A program made the translations under genes and the position numbers. The notes under the pieces were generated by a model, which searched no databases, was not told the origin of the DNA, and was given only the letters and a program-made list of their open reading frames with translations. Shown one piece after another: positions 14,515 to 22,786 of a stretch of DNA of 64,000 bases. The first letter of the stretch is position 1. Each line of letters opens with the position of its first letter. Source of the DNA: Treponema sp. (GTDB lineage: Bacteria; Spirochaetota; Spirochaetia; Treponematales; Breznakiellaceae); assembly GCA_031266775.1 (NCBI GenBank), contig JAISAQ010000093.1, forward strand, positions 1 to 64,000, written 5' to 3'.

Positions 14515-15518
14515 GACGGTCCCTGTTTCTGTTTCAGGCCCGCGCTGTAGCACGGCGCGTCAATGAGGGGGGCAAGTTCGCCGTCAAGCTTCATGACGGT
14601 CAGCGTGGCGCCCATCATGTCAAGGGAGGTAAAATAATTTCCCACATAGGCCCGGTGTATTTTTATGCCTTCGCCGGAAAGTATTTTTTCAATTTCATCG
14701 TAGAGCACGTACAGTTCCATTACCGGCGTCGCCCCCAGTCCCGATACGAGCACCACAGTTTCATCTCCCCTTGCGAAAGGAAGATCGGGGAGCACGATGC
14801 CGGTCATCCGTTTGGCGAGCCCCGCGGCGTTTTCCAGCGGGCAGACTTCAATTCCAGGCTCCCCGTGATGCCCTATGCCCACCTCCATAGTTCCCGGTTT
14901 TATCTCAAAATTGGGATGCCCCACGGCCGGAAGCGTGCAGGGGGTCAGTCCTATGCCGACGCTGCGGGTGTTGTTTATCGCCTTCTGCGCGGCGGCGATG
15001 ACTTCGTCAAGGCCCGCCCCCGACGCGGCCTTTGCCCCGCCGGCCTTCCACATCAGCACCTCGCCCGCGACTCCCCGGCGTTTGGCCGCCTCGGAAAGGG
15101 GAGCCGACGCGGCGTCGTCATTGGCAATGACGGTCTTTACTTCTATGCCTTCTTTTGCCGCCATCTTGACCGCCATTTTGACGTTCATGTTGTCCCCCGA
15201 ATAATTGCCGTACAGGCACGCGACGCCCTTTCCCCGGCTGGCCGCCCTGAACGCGTCAAGAAAGGCGGCGGCGCTTGGAGACGTGCAGATTTCCCCGACG
15301 GCGGCCGCGTCCACAAGGTTTTCCCCTATATAGCCTATAAAAGCGGGTTTGTGCCCGCTTCCTCCGCCCGTAACGATTCCGACGCGGTCTTTACCCATGT
15401 CCGCCCTTTTCAGCACGCGCGGATTTCCGGTAACCGCTACGATATCGGAATGGGCCTTTACAAAACCCTTAAGCATTTCGTCAACTATGTCGTCGGCGTT
15501 GTTCAGTATTCTTTGCAT
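14511..15518 (-). CDS. dhaK: Dihydroxyacetone kinase subunit K (substrate-binding)
   Basis: DhaK binds a short ketose (dihydroxyacetone or a C4 ketose such as erythrulose) covalently through a His. The 335-residue product shows GGGSGHKPAFIGYIG, YGNYSGDNMN and GIGHHGEPG, the last containing the active His near residue 217. ATG 15518 has TAAGGAGAACGCG upstream; the longer frame to 15602 overlaps the dehydrogenase gene. It lies 14 bp after a GolD-like dehydrogenase. This arrangement (golD, dhaK, dhaL) is known from glycerol and tetritol/pentitol catabolic operons, so the substrate may not be dihydroxyacetone itself. Confidence 0.92.
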   Translation of the reverse strand: MQRILNNADDIVDEMLKGFVKAHSDIVAVTGNPRVLKRADMGKDRVGIVTGGGSGHKPAFIGYIGENLVDAAAVGEICTSPSAAAFLDAFRAASRGKGVACLYGNYSGDNMNVKMAVKMAAKEGIEVKTVIANDDAASAPLSEAAKRRGVAGEVLMWKAGGAKAASGAGLDEVIAAAQKAINNTRSVGIGLTPCTLPAVGHPNFEIKPGTMEVGIGHHGEPGIEVCPLENAAGLAKRMTGIVLPDLPFARGDETVVLVSGLGATPVMELYVLYDEIEKILSGEGIKIHRAYVGNYFTSLDMMGATLTVMKLDGELAPLIDAPCYSAGLKQKQGPS

Positions 15519-15532
15519 CGCGTTCTCCTTAT

Positions 15533-16300
15533 TTATTTGGCGGTATAGCCGCCGTCTACAAGAAGGTTGTGTCCTGTTATCATGGCGGCGGCGTCGCTGC
15601 ACAGAAACCCTATAACGGCGGCGATTTCATCGGGCTCCGCGAAACGTCCGGCCGGAATTTCCTTTTTAAAGGCGTCTCCGGCAGGTCCGTCCCATGCCTT
15701 GTGTCCCAGCTCGGTAAGCACCACCGTCGGGGAAACGGCGTTTACCCGTATGCCGTATTTTCCCCATTCAAGGGCAAGGACCTGGGTCATGGAAATGACG
15801 CCCCCCTTGCTCGCGCAGTAGGCGGCGTGGCGGTCCAGCGCGATAACCCCCGCCTGTGACGCCATGTTGACGATACAGCCCGGCCGCCCGTTTTCAATGA
15901 GCCATGCGCCGAAGGCTTGCGCCATCATGAAGCCGGCCGTAAGGTTAATGGAGATAGTCTTTTCCCAGTCGCTTTCGCTTAAGACTTCGGCCTTTTCAAG
16001 CGCGACTATGCCCGCGCTGTTGACGAGTATATCCGCCCCGCCGAAACTGCGGGCGGCCGTATCAATGACTTTTTGCCGGTAGGCCCTGTCGCGGATATCC
16101 CCCGGAACCCCCGCGTTTTTTGCCCCGAGTTTTTTTGCGATTGCGTCCGCCTCAGGATTCAGGTCGGCGATTACCAGGTTAACGCCCTTTTTGGCAAAGA
16201 ATTCGGCCGTCGCGAATCCTATACCGGCGGCTCCCCCGGTTATGACGGCGGTCTTGCCTTCAAGAGAATAACCGGCGTCAACTTTTCCGTATGAAATCAT
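15533..16300 (-). CDS. Short-chain dehydrogenase, GolD-like polyol dehydrogenase
   Basis: NAD(P)-dependent alcohol dehydrogenase of the short-chain family. The 255-residue product has TGGAAGIG (21-28), NSAG (94-97), catalytic Ser148 and the YCASK motif with Tyr161 and Lys165. The N-terminal SLEGKTAVITGGAAGIGFA and the partnership with dhaK-dhaL resemble GolD/D-threitol dehydrogenases, which make dihydroxyacetone or erythrulose for the kinase. The exact polyol is an inference. ATG 16300 has AAGGAGG upstream; the frame to 16411 has no site. It heads the operon and is divergent from iclR. Confidence 0.85.
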   Translation of the reverse strand: MISYGKVDAGYSLEGKTAVITGGAAGIGFATAEFFAKKGVNLVIADLNPEADAIAKKLGAKNAGVPGDIRDRAYRQKVIDTAARSFGGADILVNSAGIVALEKAEVLSESDWEKTISINLTAGFMMAQAFGAWLIENGRPGCIVNMASQAGVIALDRHAAYCASKGGVISMTQVLALEWGKYGIRVNAVSPTVVLTELGHKAWDGPAGDAFKKEIPAGRFAEPDEIAAVIGFLCSDAAAMITGHNLLVDGGYTAK

Positions 16301-16341
16301 GACAGGCCTCCTTGCTACCGTTCCACAATCATGCTTTTCTG

Positions 16342-16365
16342 AAACCGCCTGATTTGAAGCGGTTT
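16342..16365. repeat. Hairpin in the golD leader
   Basis: AAACCGC (16342-16348) pairs with GCGGTTT (16359-16365), between the golD promoter and its start codon. It could be a leader attenuator or one of the dispersed palindromes. Confidence 0.4.
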
Positions 16366-16382
16366 TACGTTTTTCCGCCTCT

Positions 16383-16411
16383 ATCATGCAGCCAAAGAGG
16401 CGCCCTGTCAA
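16383..16411 (-). promoter_or_regulatory. Promoter of the golD-dhaK-dhaL operon
   Basis: On the minus strand TTGACA (16411-16406), a 17-bp spacer and CATGAT (16388-16383). The -35 is perfect and the -10 matches four of six. It gives a leader of about 75 nt. Confidence 0.5.
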
Positions 16412-16473
16412 TGTAACGCCGGGTTTCAGGAGCCCTGCCGCGTCCGTTTTTTAACCGCGGCCTGCAAAGCCCA

Positions 16474-16510
16474 TTGTCAATTTTTCATTTTTCTGTAAAA
16501 TTGGTTACAG
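16474..16510 (+). promoter_or_regulatory. iclR promoter with overlapping operator
   Basis: TTGTCA (16474-16479), a 16-bp spacer and TAAAAT (16496-16501). A dyad CTGTAA-AATTGG-TTACAG (16493-16510) covers the -10 box. TGTAA...TTACA-type dyads are common for IclR-family regulators, so autoregulation is likely. Confidence 0.55.
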
Positions 16511-16516
16511 GTTATT

Positions 16517-17302
16517 ATGGAAAAGCAGATCAGCGCAGGCGTAAAAAAAAATCAATCCCTTGGAAAGGCTCTTCATATCCTTGAGGGGTTGTCGAAAATT
16601 GAAACGCCGGCCCGGCTGCAGGACATAGCCAAGAACCTCAAGATGCCCCAAAGTACCCTGCTCCGTTTTCTTGGCACGTTCATTGATTTTGGGTATGTGG
16701 GCCAGGATCTTTCTACCTCCTGTTACTACCTTACCATGAAACTGGCGGAACTGGGGCTCAGGGCGCGGAACAGTTTTCCCTTTCAGAGTTCCCTTACCAA
16801 ATACGTCAAACAGGCCGCGGCCTTTTCCAATGAGTCGGCTTCCCTCTGCATTGAACAGAATATGCAGATGGTGTACATAGCCACCGAAGAGGGGCCCAAT
16901 CACATGCTGCAGACCTTACGGAGAATAGGGCATGTGGCTCCCATGCACGCTACCGGAGTGGGAAAACTCCACCTGCTCAATTATTCCGACGACAAGCTTT
17001 TGGAATTCAAAAGAGTATGCGGATTTCCCAGGTTTACAAAACATACCATTACCAGCCTGAGCGCCCTCAAAAAGGAGCTGGCCTCTGTCAGAAAATCAGG
17101 CTATGCCATGGATAACGAGGAATGCGAGGACGGCGTACAGTGTATCGCGGTGCCGGTAAGGAATTTTGAAAACCTCGTAGTGGCGGGAATCAGCATTTCC
17201 GCCCCGGCGATCCGGCTGGATGAAAAAAAGATCGAAGATATTATCGCCTGTCTTAAAGACATAAGCGTCAAGGCGTCCCGCGAAATGGGCTGGGAAGCGT
17301 AG
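16517..17302 (+). CDS. IclR-family transcriptional regulator
   Basis: The 261-residue product has an N-terminal winged helix (about 12-75: SLGKALHILEGLSKIETPARLQDIAK, then MPQSTLLRFLGTFIDFGYV) and a C-terminal ligand-binding GAF-like domain with GHVAPMHATGVGK and the late YAMDNEECEDGVQCIAVPV motif. IclR proteins sense small acids or sugars and usually repress or activate a neighbouring catabolic operon. It is divergent from golD-dhaK-dhaL and immediately precedes the lactonase operon, so either or both may be its target. Its ribosome site is weak (ACAGGTTATT). Two hairpins follow the stop. Confidence 0.9.
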   Translation: MEKQISAGVKKNQSLGKALHILEGLSKIETPARLQDIAKNLKMPQSTLLRFLGTFIDFGYVGQDLSTSCYYLTMKLAELGLRARNSFPFQSSLTKYVKQAAAFSNESASLCIEQNMQMVYIATEEGPNHMLQTLRRIGHVAPMHATGVGKLHLLNYSDDKLLEFKRVCGFPRFTKHTITSLSALKKELASVRKSGYAMDNEECEDGVQCIAVPVRNFENLVVAGISISAPAIRLDEKKIEDIIACLKDISVKASREMGWEA

Positions 17303-17311
17303 AACGAAGAA

Positions 17312-17410
17312 CCCGGGAGCAAATTCCCGGGCATGGACCATCGCCAGTACAATAAATTTCCTGTCCAACGGAGATACCCAGGAGATTGTTCCTGGGTATC
17401 TTCATTTTTC
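17312..17410 (+). terminator. Terminators after iclR
   Basis: A CCCGGGA/TCCCGGG hairpin (near 17311-17330) is followed by GATACCCAGGA (17373-17383) pairing with TCCTGGGTATC (17390-17400) and then TTCATTTTT. The second is a clear intrinsic terminator. Confidence 0.7.
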
Positions 17411-17455
17411 CAAAAAACCGCCGCGTTATTCCCGTCCTGGCGCGGAATTGTTCTG

Positions 17456-17508
17456 TTGACAGTCCTGTTTTACCGGTCTACAATGACAATCATTCTAAAA
17501 ATTGGAAT
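17456..17508 (+). promoter_or_regulatory. Lactonase-ABC operon promoter and 17-bp operator (site A)
   Basis: TTGACA (17456-17461), a 17-bp spacer and TACAAT (17479-17484) form a near-consensus promoter. Just downstream, at the expected transcript start, lies ATTCTAAAAATTGGAAT (17492-17508). Its reverse complement matches sites at 24689 and 31057 (ATTCCAAT-N4-AGAAY). Placement suggests a repressor site. Confidence 0.65.
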
Positions 17509-17543
17509 TTAGTTCTATTTTTGGATTCTGGAGGAAGAAAAGC

Positions 17544-18431
17544 ATGAAACCGGAAATTGTAAAATTCAGTACAGCCGCGGATCGCCTGTTCCCCGCCGGC
17601 GGGGATCTGCGTAAACTCTCGGGAGGCTACCGCTTTTCCGAAGGCCCGGTCTGGGACAAAAGACAAAACAGGCTTTATTTTACCGATTTTTTCAATGACA
17701 GGATCTATCAGTGGACCGAAAAGGAAGGGGCCGCGCTCTACCGGGAGAAGTCGAACTGGGCGGTTGGTCTTTCCATGGATTCCCTTGGCCGTATAGTCGC
17801 GGCCGAGGGAACCAGCCGCGGCGTGGCCTATACGGATCATGAAAAGAGCGTCATGGTAGTGGGAAAATATCAGGGGAAAATACTCTGTGGTCCCAATGAC
17901 GTTGTAGTCTCCAGGAGCGGCGATTTCTTTTTTACCGATCAGTACCCCAAGGATACAGGAGGCCCCCGGGAGCTTGCGTATAACGGAGTGTACCGGACTA
18001 CCCCCGGCGGGGAGATAAGCCTCCTCAACAATGAAATAGGCCGTCCCAATGGCATTGCCTTTTCACCGGATGAATCTATCCTCTATGTAAACGATACCGA
18101 TACGCAGGAAATTTTTTCGTTTTGTATGAAGCCGGATGGAACGGTTTCCGAAAAGAAGGTTTTTGCCGTTTTGGACAGATCTTACGGAGACGGGGCTCCT
18201 GACGGCATGAAGGTTGATATCGAAGGCAATGTATATGTAACCGGTCCCGGCGGAATATGGATTATCGATCCCTCAGGCGCCCCGCTGGCCGTGCTTGCAT
18301 GTCCTGAATATGCGGGAAATCTCTGTTTTGGCGGCGGAGACGACAAAACCCTCTTTATTACCGCCAGCACTTCTCTTTACGCTCTGTCCATGGGAATACC
18401 CGGCATAGTGCCGTACAGGAACGGAGAGTAG
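17544..18431 (+). CDS. SMP-30/gluconolactonase-family sugar lactonase
   Basis: Six-bladed beta-propeller lactonases of this family open sugar-acid lactones with a bound divalent metal. The 296-residue product shows the family start (RFSEGPVWDKRQNRLYFTD, with the metal-ligand Glu), a NDVVVSRSGDFFFTDQY stretch and late PDGMKVDIEGNVYVTGPGGIW and FGGGDDKTLFIT motifs. ATG 17544 follows TGGAGGAAG; the frame from 17502 has no site. It is the first gene of the transport operon and likely acts on a lactone made by a sugar dehydrogenase, possibly the aldo-keto reductase at 23554. Confidence 0.88.
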   Translation: MKPEIVKFSTAADRLFPAGGDLRKLSGGYRFSEGPVWDKRQNRLYFTDFFNDRIYQWTEKEGAALYREKSNWAVGLSMDSLGRIVAAEGTSRGVAYTDHEKSVMVVGKYQGKILCGPNDVVVSRSGDFFFTDQYPKDTGGPRELAYNGVYRTTPGGEISLLNNEIGRPNGIAFSPDESILYVNDTDTQEIFSFCMKPDGTVSEKKVFAVLDRSYGDGAPDGMKVDIEGNVYVTGPGGIWIIDPSGAPLAVLACPEYAGNLCFGGGDDKTLFITASTSLYALSMGIPGIVPYRNGE

Positions 18432-18434
18432 GCC

Positions 18435-19493
18435 ATGGGTTGTTCCATAAAGAAGGAAATACAGTTTGGGCTTGAAGTAGTTACCCTGGAGAATGAGTTT
18501 GTCAGGGCTGTGGTTTTGGCGGGAAAAGGGGCGGATCTTCTGGAATTTGTCTGGAAGCCTCTGGAAATTGACTGTCTTCTCAAAACGGATGTTACCCTGG
18601 CCGGCTTTAAAGGTATGAATCTTCACAAGAAACGGCTCGGAAGCCACAGGGATCACAGCCTTGGAGGCTGGATGGACGTGCTTCCCCACCTGGGGGAATA
18701 CAAAGATGTGGTTATTTCCGAATCGAACGGCGGCGTGGCTACTACTCTGCCCTGGGATTGCGAAATTATCCAGGGGGATGACTCTGTGTCCGTCCGGTGT
18801 ACCGTGGAGCTTCCCTTGCTTCCCCTTACAGTTGACAAGACTTTTACCATACGCCGCGGGGGGACCGCCCTGGAAATCGGAGAGCGCCTTACCATGGGAG
18901 GGGACGCTCCCGCCCGTTTTACCTGGGTTCAACACGCCATGTTTTCGGGAAATTTTGTGAATGAAAGTACCATTGTGCATTTGCCTACGGACAAGGTTTT
19001 CAACGCATGGGAGCACATGCGGAACTCAGGCGGCGGGGAACCATGCGATTTTGTGTACCCGGTGGATGCCGTTTATTTTTCCCGCCGCGGCAAACCTTTC
19101 GACCTCCACCGTCCCCTGCCCCAGTCGTATGACGGCTGGGAATTTGTCGTGTTTTCAGAGCTTCGGGAAGGCCGCGTTTCGCTGTCAAATCCTGAGGCAA
19201 ACCTTACTGTGGAACTCACCTGGGATTTGAAACGCTTTCCCTATTTGCGATCCCTGTATCATTCCGGGCGCCATGGCGTTACGGTCGGCCTGGAACCCGG
19301 CGACGATTTCTTTGCCGGATTTGATCATTCCCTCAAGTACGGAACCTGCACCACCATGAAACCCGGAGAAGTCTCCGGCACATGGCTCAAGCTGGAATAC
19401 AGGGAGAACGGGAAAACCGCGAATTCCTTGTCGAATAATACTGTTGACAGAATTGACATTACGCCCCATAATAAATCAGTTTCTAAAATTTAA
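18435..19493 (+). CDS. Aldose-epimerase-like protein (DUF4432 type)
   Basis: The 352-residue product has the beta-rich galactose-mutarotase-like pattern: an early LENEFVRAVVLAGKGADLLEFVW, a GGWMDVLPHLGE segment, ERLTMGG and a late LEPGDDF. These resemble DUF4432/aldose 1-epimerase proteins, which bind sugars and may interconvert anomers. No catalytic activity is proven for this subgroup. It starts 3 bp after the lactonase stop with GGAGAG as ribosome site, so it is in the same transcript. Confidence 0.65.
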   Translation: MGCSIKKEIQFGLEVVTLENEFVRAVVLAGKGADLLEFVWKPLEIDCLLKTDVTLAGFKGMNLHKKRLGSHRDHSLGGWMDVLPHLGEYKDVVISESNGGVATTLPWDCEIIQGDDSVSVRCTVELPLLPLTVDKTFTIRRGGTALEIGERLTMGGDAPARFTWVQHAMFSGNFVNESTIVHLPTDKVFNAWEHMRNSGGGEPCDFVYPVDAVYFSRRGKPFDLHRPLPQSYDGWEFVVFSELREGRVSLSNPEANLTVELTWDLKRFPYLRSLYHSGRHGVTVGLEPGDDFFAGFDHSLKYGTCTTMKPGEVSGTWLKLEYRENGKTANSLSNNTVDRIDITPHNKSVSKI

Positions 19494-19500
19494 AACTTGA

Positions 19501-19578
19501 TGTTACATATTAAGAATATTTTCAGACCGCGTTGCGGCCCGGAAAATGTCTGATGTAACAGGAAAATCAGGTTTTTCC
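19501..19578 (+). repeat. Intra-operon hairpins before the binding-protein gene
   Basis: TGTTACAT (19501-19508) pairs with ATGTAACA (19553-19560) around ATTTTC/GAAAAT and CCGC/GCGG stems. GGAAAA/TTTTCC (19561-19578) follows. Such hairpins before a binding-protein gene may protect its mRNA or separate its expression from upstream genes. Confidence 0.5.
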
Positions 19579-19589
19579 AGGAGGAAAAG

Positions 19590-20879
19590 ATGAAAAGAAA
19601 CGTTGTCTTTTTATTGGGAACGGCTGTTCTTGCGGCCCTTGTGCTCGCCGGCTGCGGCAAGAAGTCCGAAACTTCCGGTGAGCCCGTTACGTTGAAGATA
19701 AATTTCCAGAATTACTGGAGGGGTGTGCAGGATGAATATATCCAAAAGGCCCTCGAGGAACGTTTTTATCCGTCCCATCCCAATATCAGAGTTGAGTTCA
19801 ATTATACCGGACAGAACGAACTCCTTGCCAATATCCTCTCGCAGCACGCGGTTGGCGGAAGTGACGACGCCCTGTTTATAATTCCAATAAACGCCGTACC
19901 TGTGCTTGCGCAGCCGGGGGCCATCTCCGACATAAGCGACAGGATGAACAAATCCGGGATGGGCAGGCCCGGTTATTTTTTTGAGGCGATTGCTGATAAA
20001 TACTGCAAGTACAACGGTAAATGGTACGCGGTCCCCTTTGAAGTAGATGGAATGGCGCTTATGTATAACAAAAAGATGTTTGAAGACTGGGGAGTGCAGC
20101 CTCCCAAAACAATGGACGAGATGAAGGAAATCATGAAGATCGCGAGGCAGCACGATGTTGCCGGTTATGCGTACCCAATGGGGAGTATCGCGACCGCTAC
20201 CCATTGTCTTGGCATCTTCTATCATGCCGACGGCGGCGAATACGTTGCCTCCGATGGAGCCGGATGGTACAAGGCGGTCTTCGAGGGGCCGGAAGCGGAG
20301 TCCTTTGTACAGTGGGGCAGGGATGTCCAGCAGTATATGCCGAGGGACGCCATCACCTATGACTGGAACAGGCTTTATACCGGATTCGCGGAGGGCAGGT
20401 TTGCCATGATGTTCATGGGGCCCTGGATCTACGGCCAGTTTGGCGTTACCATTCCTGAAGATATGCCTTATGGCCTTGTGCCTATACCTCCGGGCAAAAA
20501 ATCGGCCGCGACAATTCTTGGCGGCTGGGTTTATGTGATCAACAGCGATTTTCCGCACCAGGAAGAGGCTTTCCAGCTGCTGGAATTCCTCAATACTCCG
20601 CAGTCAGGCGCCGAATGTATCGCCGGAATGTCCGCTGTAAAAGACGCCTATAATTACGCGCCCCTGAACGATCCCAAATTCGCGCCGTTTTCGGAAGCCC
20701 TGAACGCCGCCCGCGGGATTTTGCAGGACGGCTGTCCTCTTGGCACCAATGTTGAAGAAGGATTCGGAGCCGCGTATAACGAGGTTGTATTTGACTCTAC
20801 CGGCAGTCTGAAGTCCGATGCCGCCGCCCTTAATGCTGTGCTTCAAAGAATACTGGATACGAATAAACCGAATGATTAA
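19590..20879 (+). CDS. Sugar ABC transporter substrate-binding lipoprotein (importer 1)
   Basis: Extracytoplasmic binding protein of family 1 that captures a carbohydrate for the two permeases downstream. The 429-residue product has a lipoprotein signal peptide (charged MKRN, hydrophobic core, lipobox LAGC with Cys23) and typical internal motifs such as YAVPFEVDGMALMYNKKMFEDWGV, EGRFAMMFMGPWIYGQFG and GGWVYVINSDFPHQEEAFQLLEFL. Ribosome site CCAGGAGG. It comes after the epimerase-like gene behind two hairpins. The substrate cannot be read from sequence; lactone and sugar-acid enzymes nearby suggest a sugar or derivative. Confidence 0.93.
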   Translation: MKRNVVFLLGTAVLAALVLAGCGKKSETSGEPVTLKINFQNYWRGVQDEYIQKALEERFYPSHPNIRVEFNYTGQNELLANILSQHAVGGSDDALFIIPINAVPVLAQPGAISDISDRMNKSGMGRPGYFFEAIADKYCKYNGKWYAVPFEVDGMALMYNKKMFEDWGVQPPKTMDEMKEIMKIARQHDVAGYAYPMGSIATATHCLGIFYHADGGEYVASDGAGWYKAVFEGPEAESFVQWGRDVQQYMPRDAITYDWNRLYTGFAEGRFAMMFMGPWIYGQFGVTIPEDMPYGLVPIPPGKKSAATILGGWVYVINSDFPHQEEAFQLLEFLNTPQSGAECIAGMSAVKDAYNYAPLNDPKFAPFSEALNAARGILQDGCPLGTNVEEGFGAAYNEVVFDSTGSLKSDAAALNAVLQRILDTNKPND

Positions 20880-20882
20880 TAG

Positions 20883-20982
20883 AGTTGTTCAATAACTGGA
20901 GTTTTGAACAACTTCCGTTTAAAAACGCGGCATTTGCCGGTTTTTTCATATTCCGGCTTTCCTTCACGGGAAGCCGGAATAT
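20883..20982 (+). repeat. Two hairpins between binding protein and permease genes
   Basis: AGTTGTTCAA (20883-20892) pairs with TTGAACAACT (20904-20913). Then a 15-bp stem with one wobble runs from 20948-20962 to 20968-20982 and ends directly before ATG 20983. Stems here commonly lower permease relative to binding-protein expression. The first is a full version of the half copy at 10797-10818. Confidence 0.6.
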
Positions 20983-21933
20983 ATGCAGGGGGAGTTGATA
21001 CAGGTCGCGGTTATGGATACAGCGTTTCACAGGCCGGCCCACAGGCATTTGGGAGATCAGTTTTATGGTTTTCTGCTGACAACGCCCGGTATTTTATTGA
21101 TCGTATTTTTTACTGTCTTTCCCTTCATCCTTAACATCTATGTCAGCTTCACCGGGTATACCCTCATAAACCAGAATCTTTCTCCTGTCGGCCTTGTCAA
21201 TTACCGGCAGGTCATAAAGGACGGGATACTCTGGAATACGACCTTGCGCACATTGATCTGGACCGCCGGCAGCTTTATCCCGATTTTTCTGCTGGGGGTT
21301 CTATGCAGCCTTGTGATGAATTCGCGCATACGGGGAATCAGCATTCTGCGCGCTCTGATCCTTCTTCCGTGGATCATGCCGGAAGTTGTCACCGGGTATA
21401 ATTTCCAGTGGATGTTTTCAGGCGATTACGGAATCGTTTGGACGTATCTTGTAAAGTGGGGAACTATATCGAAAGATTTCACTTTTTTTACAAGTCCCGC
21501 CGGGGCCCTGTTTGCGGTTATCCTTGCGAATGTGTGGAGGGGGTTTCCCTTTGTCGCGGTGATGTCGTATGCAAAACTTAAAACAATTCCGGCCGAACAG
21601 ATTGAGGCGGCAATAATTGAAGGCACCAACCCGCTTCAGCGTTTTGTTTATATCACCATTCCATGGCTCTTTCCAATACTCAAGCGCTGTGCTTTTTTGG
21701 TTTTTGTCTGGAATTTCAATTCCTTCTCGATCATTTACACGATGACAAAAGGCGGCCCGGGCGCAACGACGGAAACATTCCCGGTTATGATTCAGAGAAT
21801 TGCCTTCAGGATGCTGGATTTCAGGCAGGCGACTACGCTGGGTACATTTTCGGCGCTGATCGTTGTTGTCGTGCTTGTGGCTGTCTATGTCATGAGCATG
21901 ATTATCAGGAAAGGGAGGGTTCGGCATACATGA
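20983..21933 (+). CDS. Sugar ABC transporter permease (MalF type, importer 1)
   Basis: Integral membrane subunit with six predicted helices, starting with GFLLTTPGILLIVFFTVFPFILNIYVSF. The cytoplasmic EAA loop reads EQIEAAIIEGTNPLQRFVYITIPWL, the contact with the ATPase. The start is unclear: ATG 20983 abuts a hairpin with no room for a ribosome site, and ATG 21013 lies 18 nt after AGGGGGAG. The stop codon overlaps the next permease start (ATGA). Confidence 0.9.
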   Translation: MQGELIQVAVMDTAFHRPAHRHLGDQFYGFLLTTPGILLIVFFTVFPFILNIYVSFTGYTLINQNLSPVGLVNYRQVIKDGILWNTTLRTLIWTAGSFIPIFLLGVLCSLVMNSRIRGISILRALILLPWIMPEVVTGYNFQWMFSGDYGIVWTYLVKWGTISKDFTFFTSPAGALFAVILANVWRGFPFVAVMSYAKLKTIPAEQIEAAIIEGTNPLQRFVYITIPWLFPILKRCAFLVFVWNFNSFSIIYTMTKGGPGATTETFPVMIQRIAFRMLDFRQATTLGTFSALIVVVVLVAVYVMSMIIRKGRVRHT

Positions 21934-22784
21934 AGAACAAACACAAAATCAGGCTCTGGAAACTGGCGGAAGACGGCCTTACTTATTGCACGATGATTGT
22001 GATTATCCTTGTCATTATTTTTCCATTTTTCTGGATTCTGTCGACTTCCCTGAAACCAAAGAATGAGGTGTATCAGATCCCTCCAAAATTCATTCCGAAT
22101 CATCCCACTCTTGAGAATTATATCGGCGAAGGCAAGAGAAATAATCTGCTCATGTATACGAAGAACAGCATTATTACATCGTTGTCCACTGTTGTTCTGA
22201 CAATATCGCTGGCAACGATGTCCGCTTATGTCATGAGTTTTCTGAAATTCAAATTCAATAAATTGTATAACTCGGTGTTTGTTGTAATTCAGATCCTGCC
22301 TGTTGTAACCGCGGTGGTCCCGTTGTTTATGATGTTCAGGGTTATGGGTATTATTAATACCCGTCTTTCCCTTGTTTTGACCTATTCGGCTTCCGCATGG
22401 GGAATTCCTATTGCGATCATTCTTCTTTCGGGGTATTTAAGCGAGATACCTGTCGAGATTTTTGAGGCGGCCAGGATTGACGGATGTTCGACGGTAGGCG
22501 TGTTTTGGCGCATTGTTTTGCGGCTTGGAATGCCGGGTATTGTCACAACCAGTATTTATGTATTCATCAGTGTGTGGCAGGAACTGCTGATTGTCTACAG
22601 GCTGATCTCAAGGGAAAATCTCAAAACCCTTCCGCCCGGACTTGAAAGTTTTGTTGGACAGTACACTACCGACTGGGGAGGGCTGATGGCGACATCCGTT
22701 GTCATTGCGGTTCCCGCAATGGTTTTGTTTCTCGCGGTTCAGAAGTATTTTATCAACAATCTGGCGGGCGCGGTAAAGGGTTAG
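21930..22784 (+). CDS. Sugar ABC transporter permease (MalG type, importer 1)
   Basis: 284-residue membrane subunit. It has an N-terminal helix (MIVIILVIIFPFFWILSTSLKP) with the SLKP motif common in MalG proteins. The EAA loop VEIFEAARIDGCSTVGVFWRIVLRLGMPG and a C-terminal helix follow. ATG 21930 has GGGAGGG upstream and overlaps the previous stop by 4 nt. No ATP-binding subunit follows, so a shared ATPase (MsmK/UgpC type) encoded elsewhere must drive this importer. Confidence 0.92.
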   Translation: MKNKHKIRLWKLAEDGLTYCTMIVIILVIIFPFFWILSTSLKPKNEVYQIPPKFIPNHPTLENYIGEGKRNNLLMYTKNSIITSLSTVVLTISLATMSAYVMSFLKFKFNKLYNSVFVVIQILPVVTAVVPLFMMFRVMGIINTRLSLVLTYSASAWGIPIAIILLSGYLSEIPVEIFEAARIDGCSTVGVFWRIVLRLGMPGIVTTSIYVFISVWQELLIVYRLISRENLKTLPPGLESFVGQYTTDWGGLMATSVVIAVPAMVLFLAVQKYFINNLAGAVKG

Positions 22785-22786
22785 GC

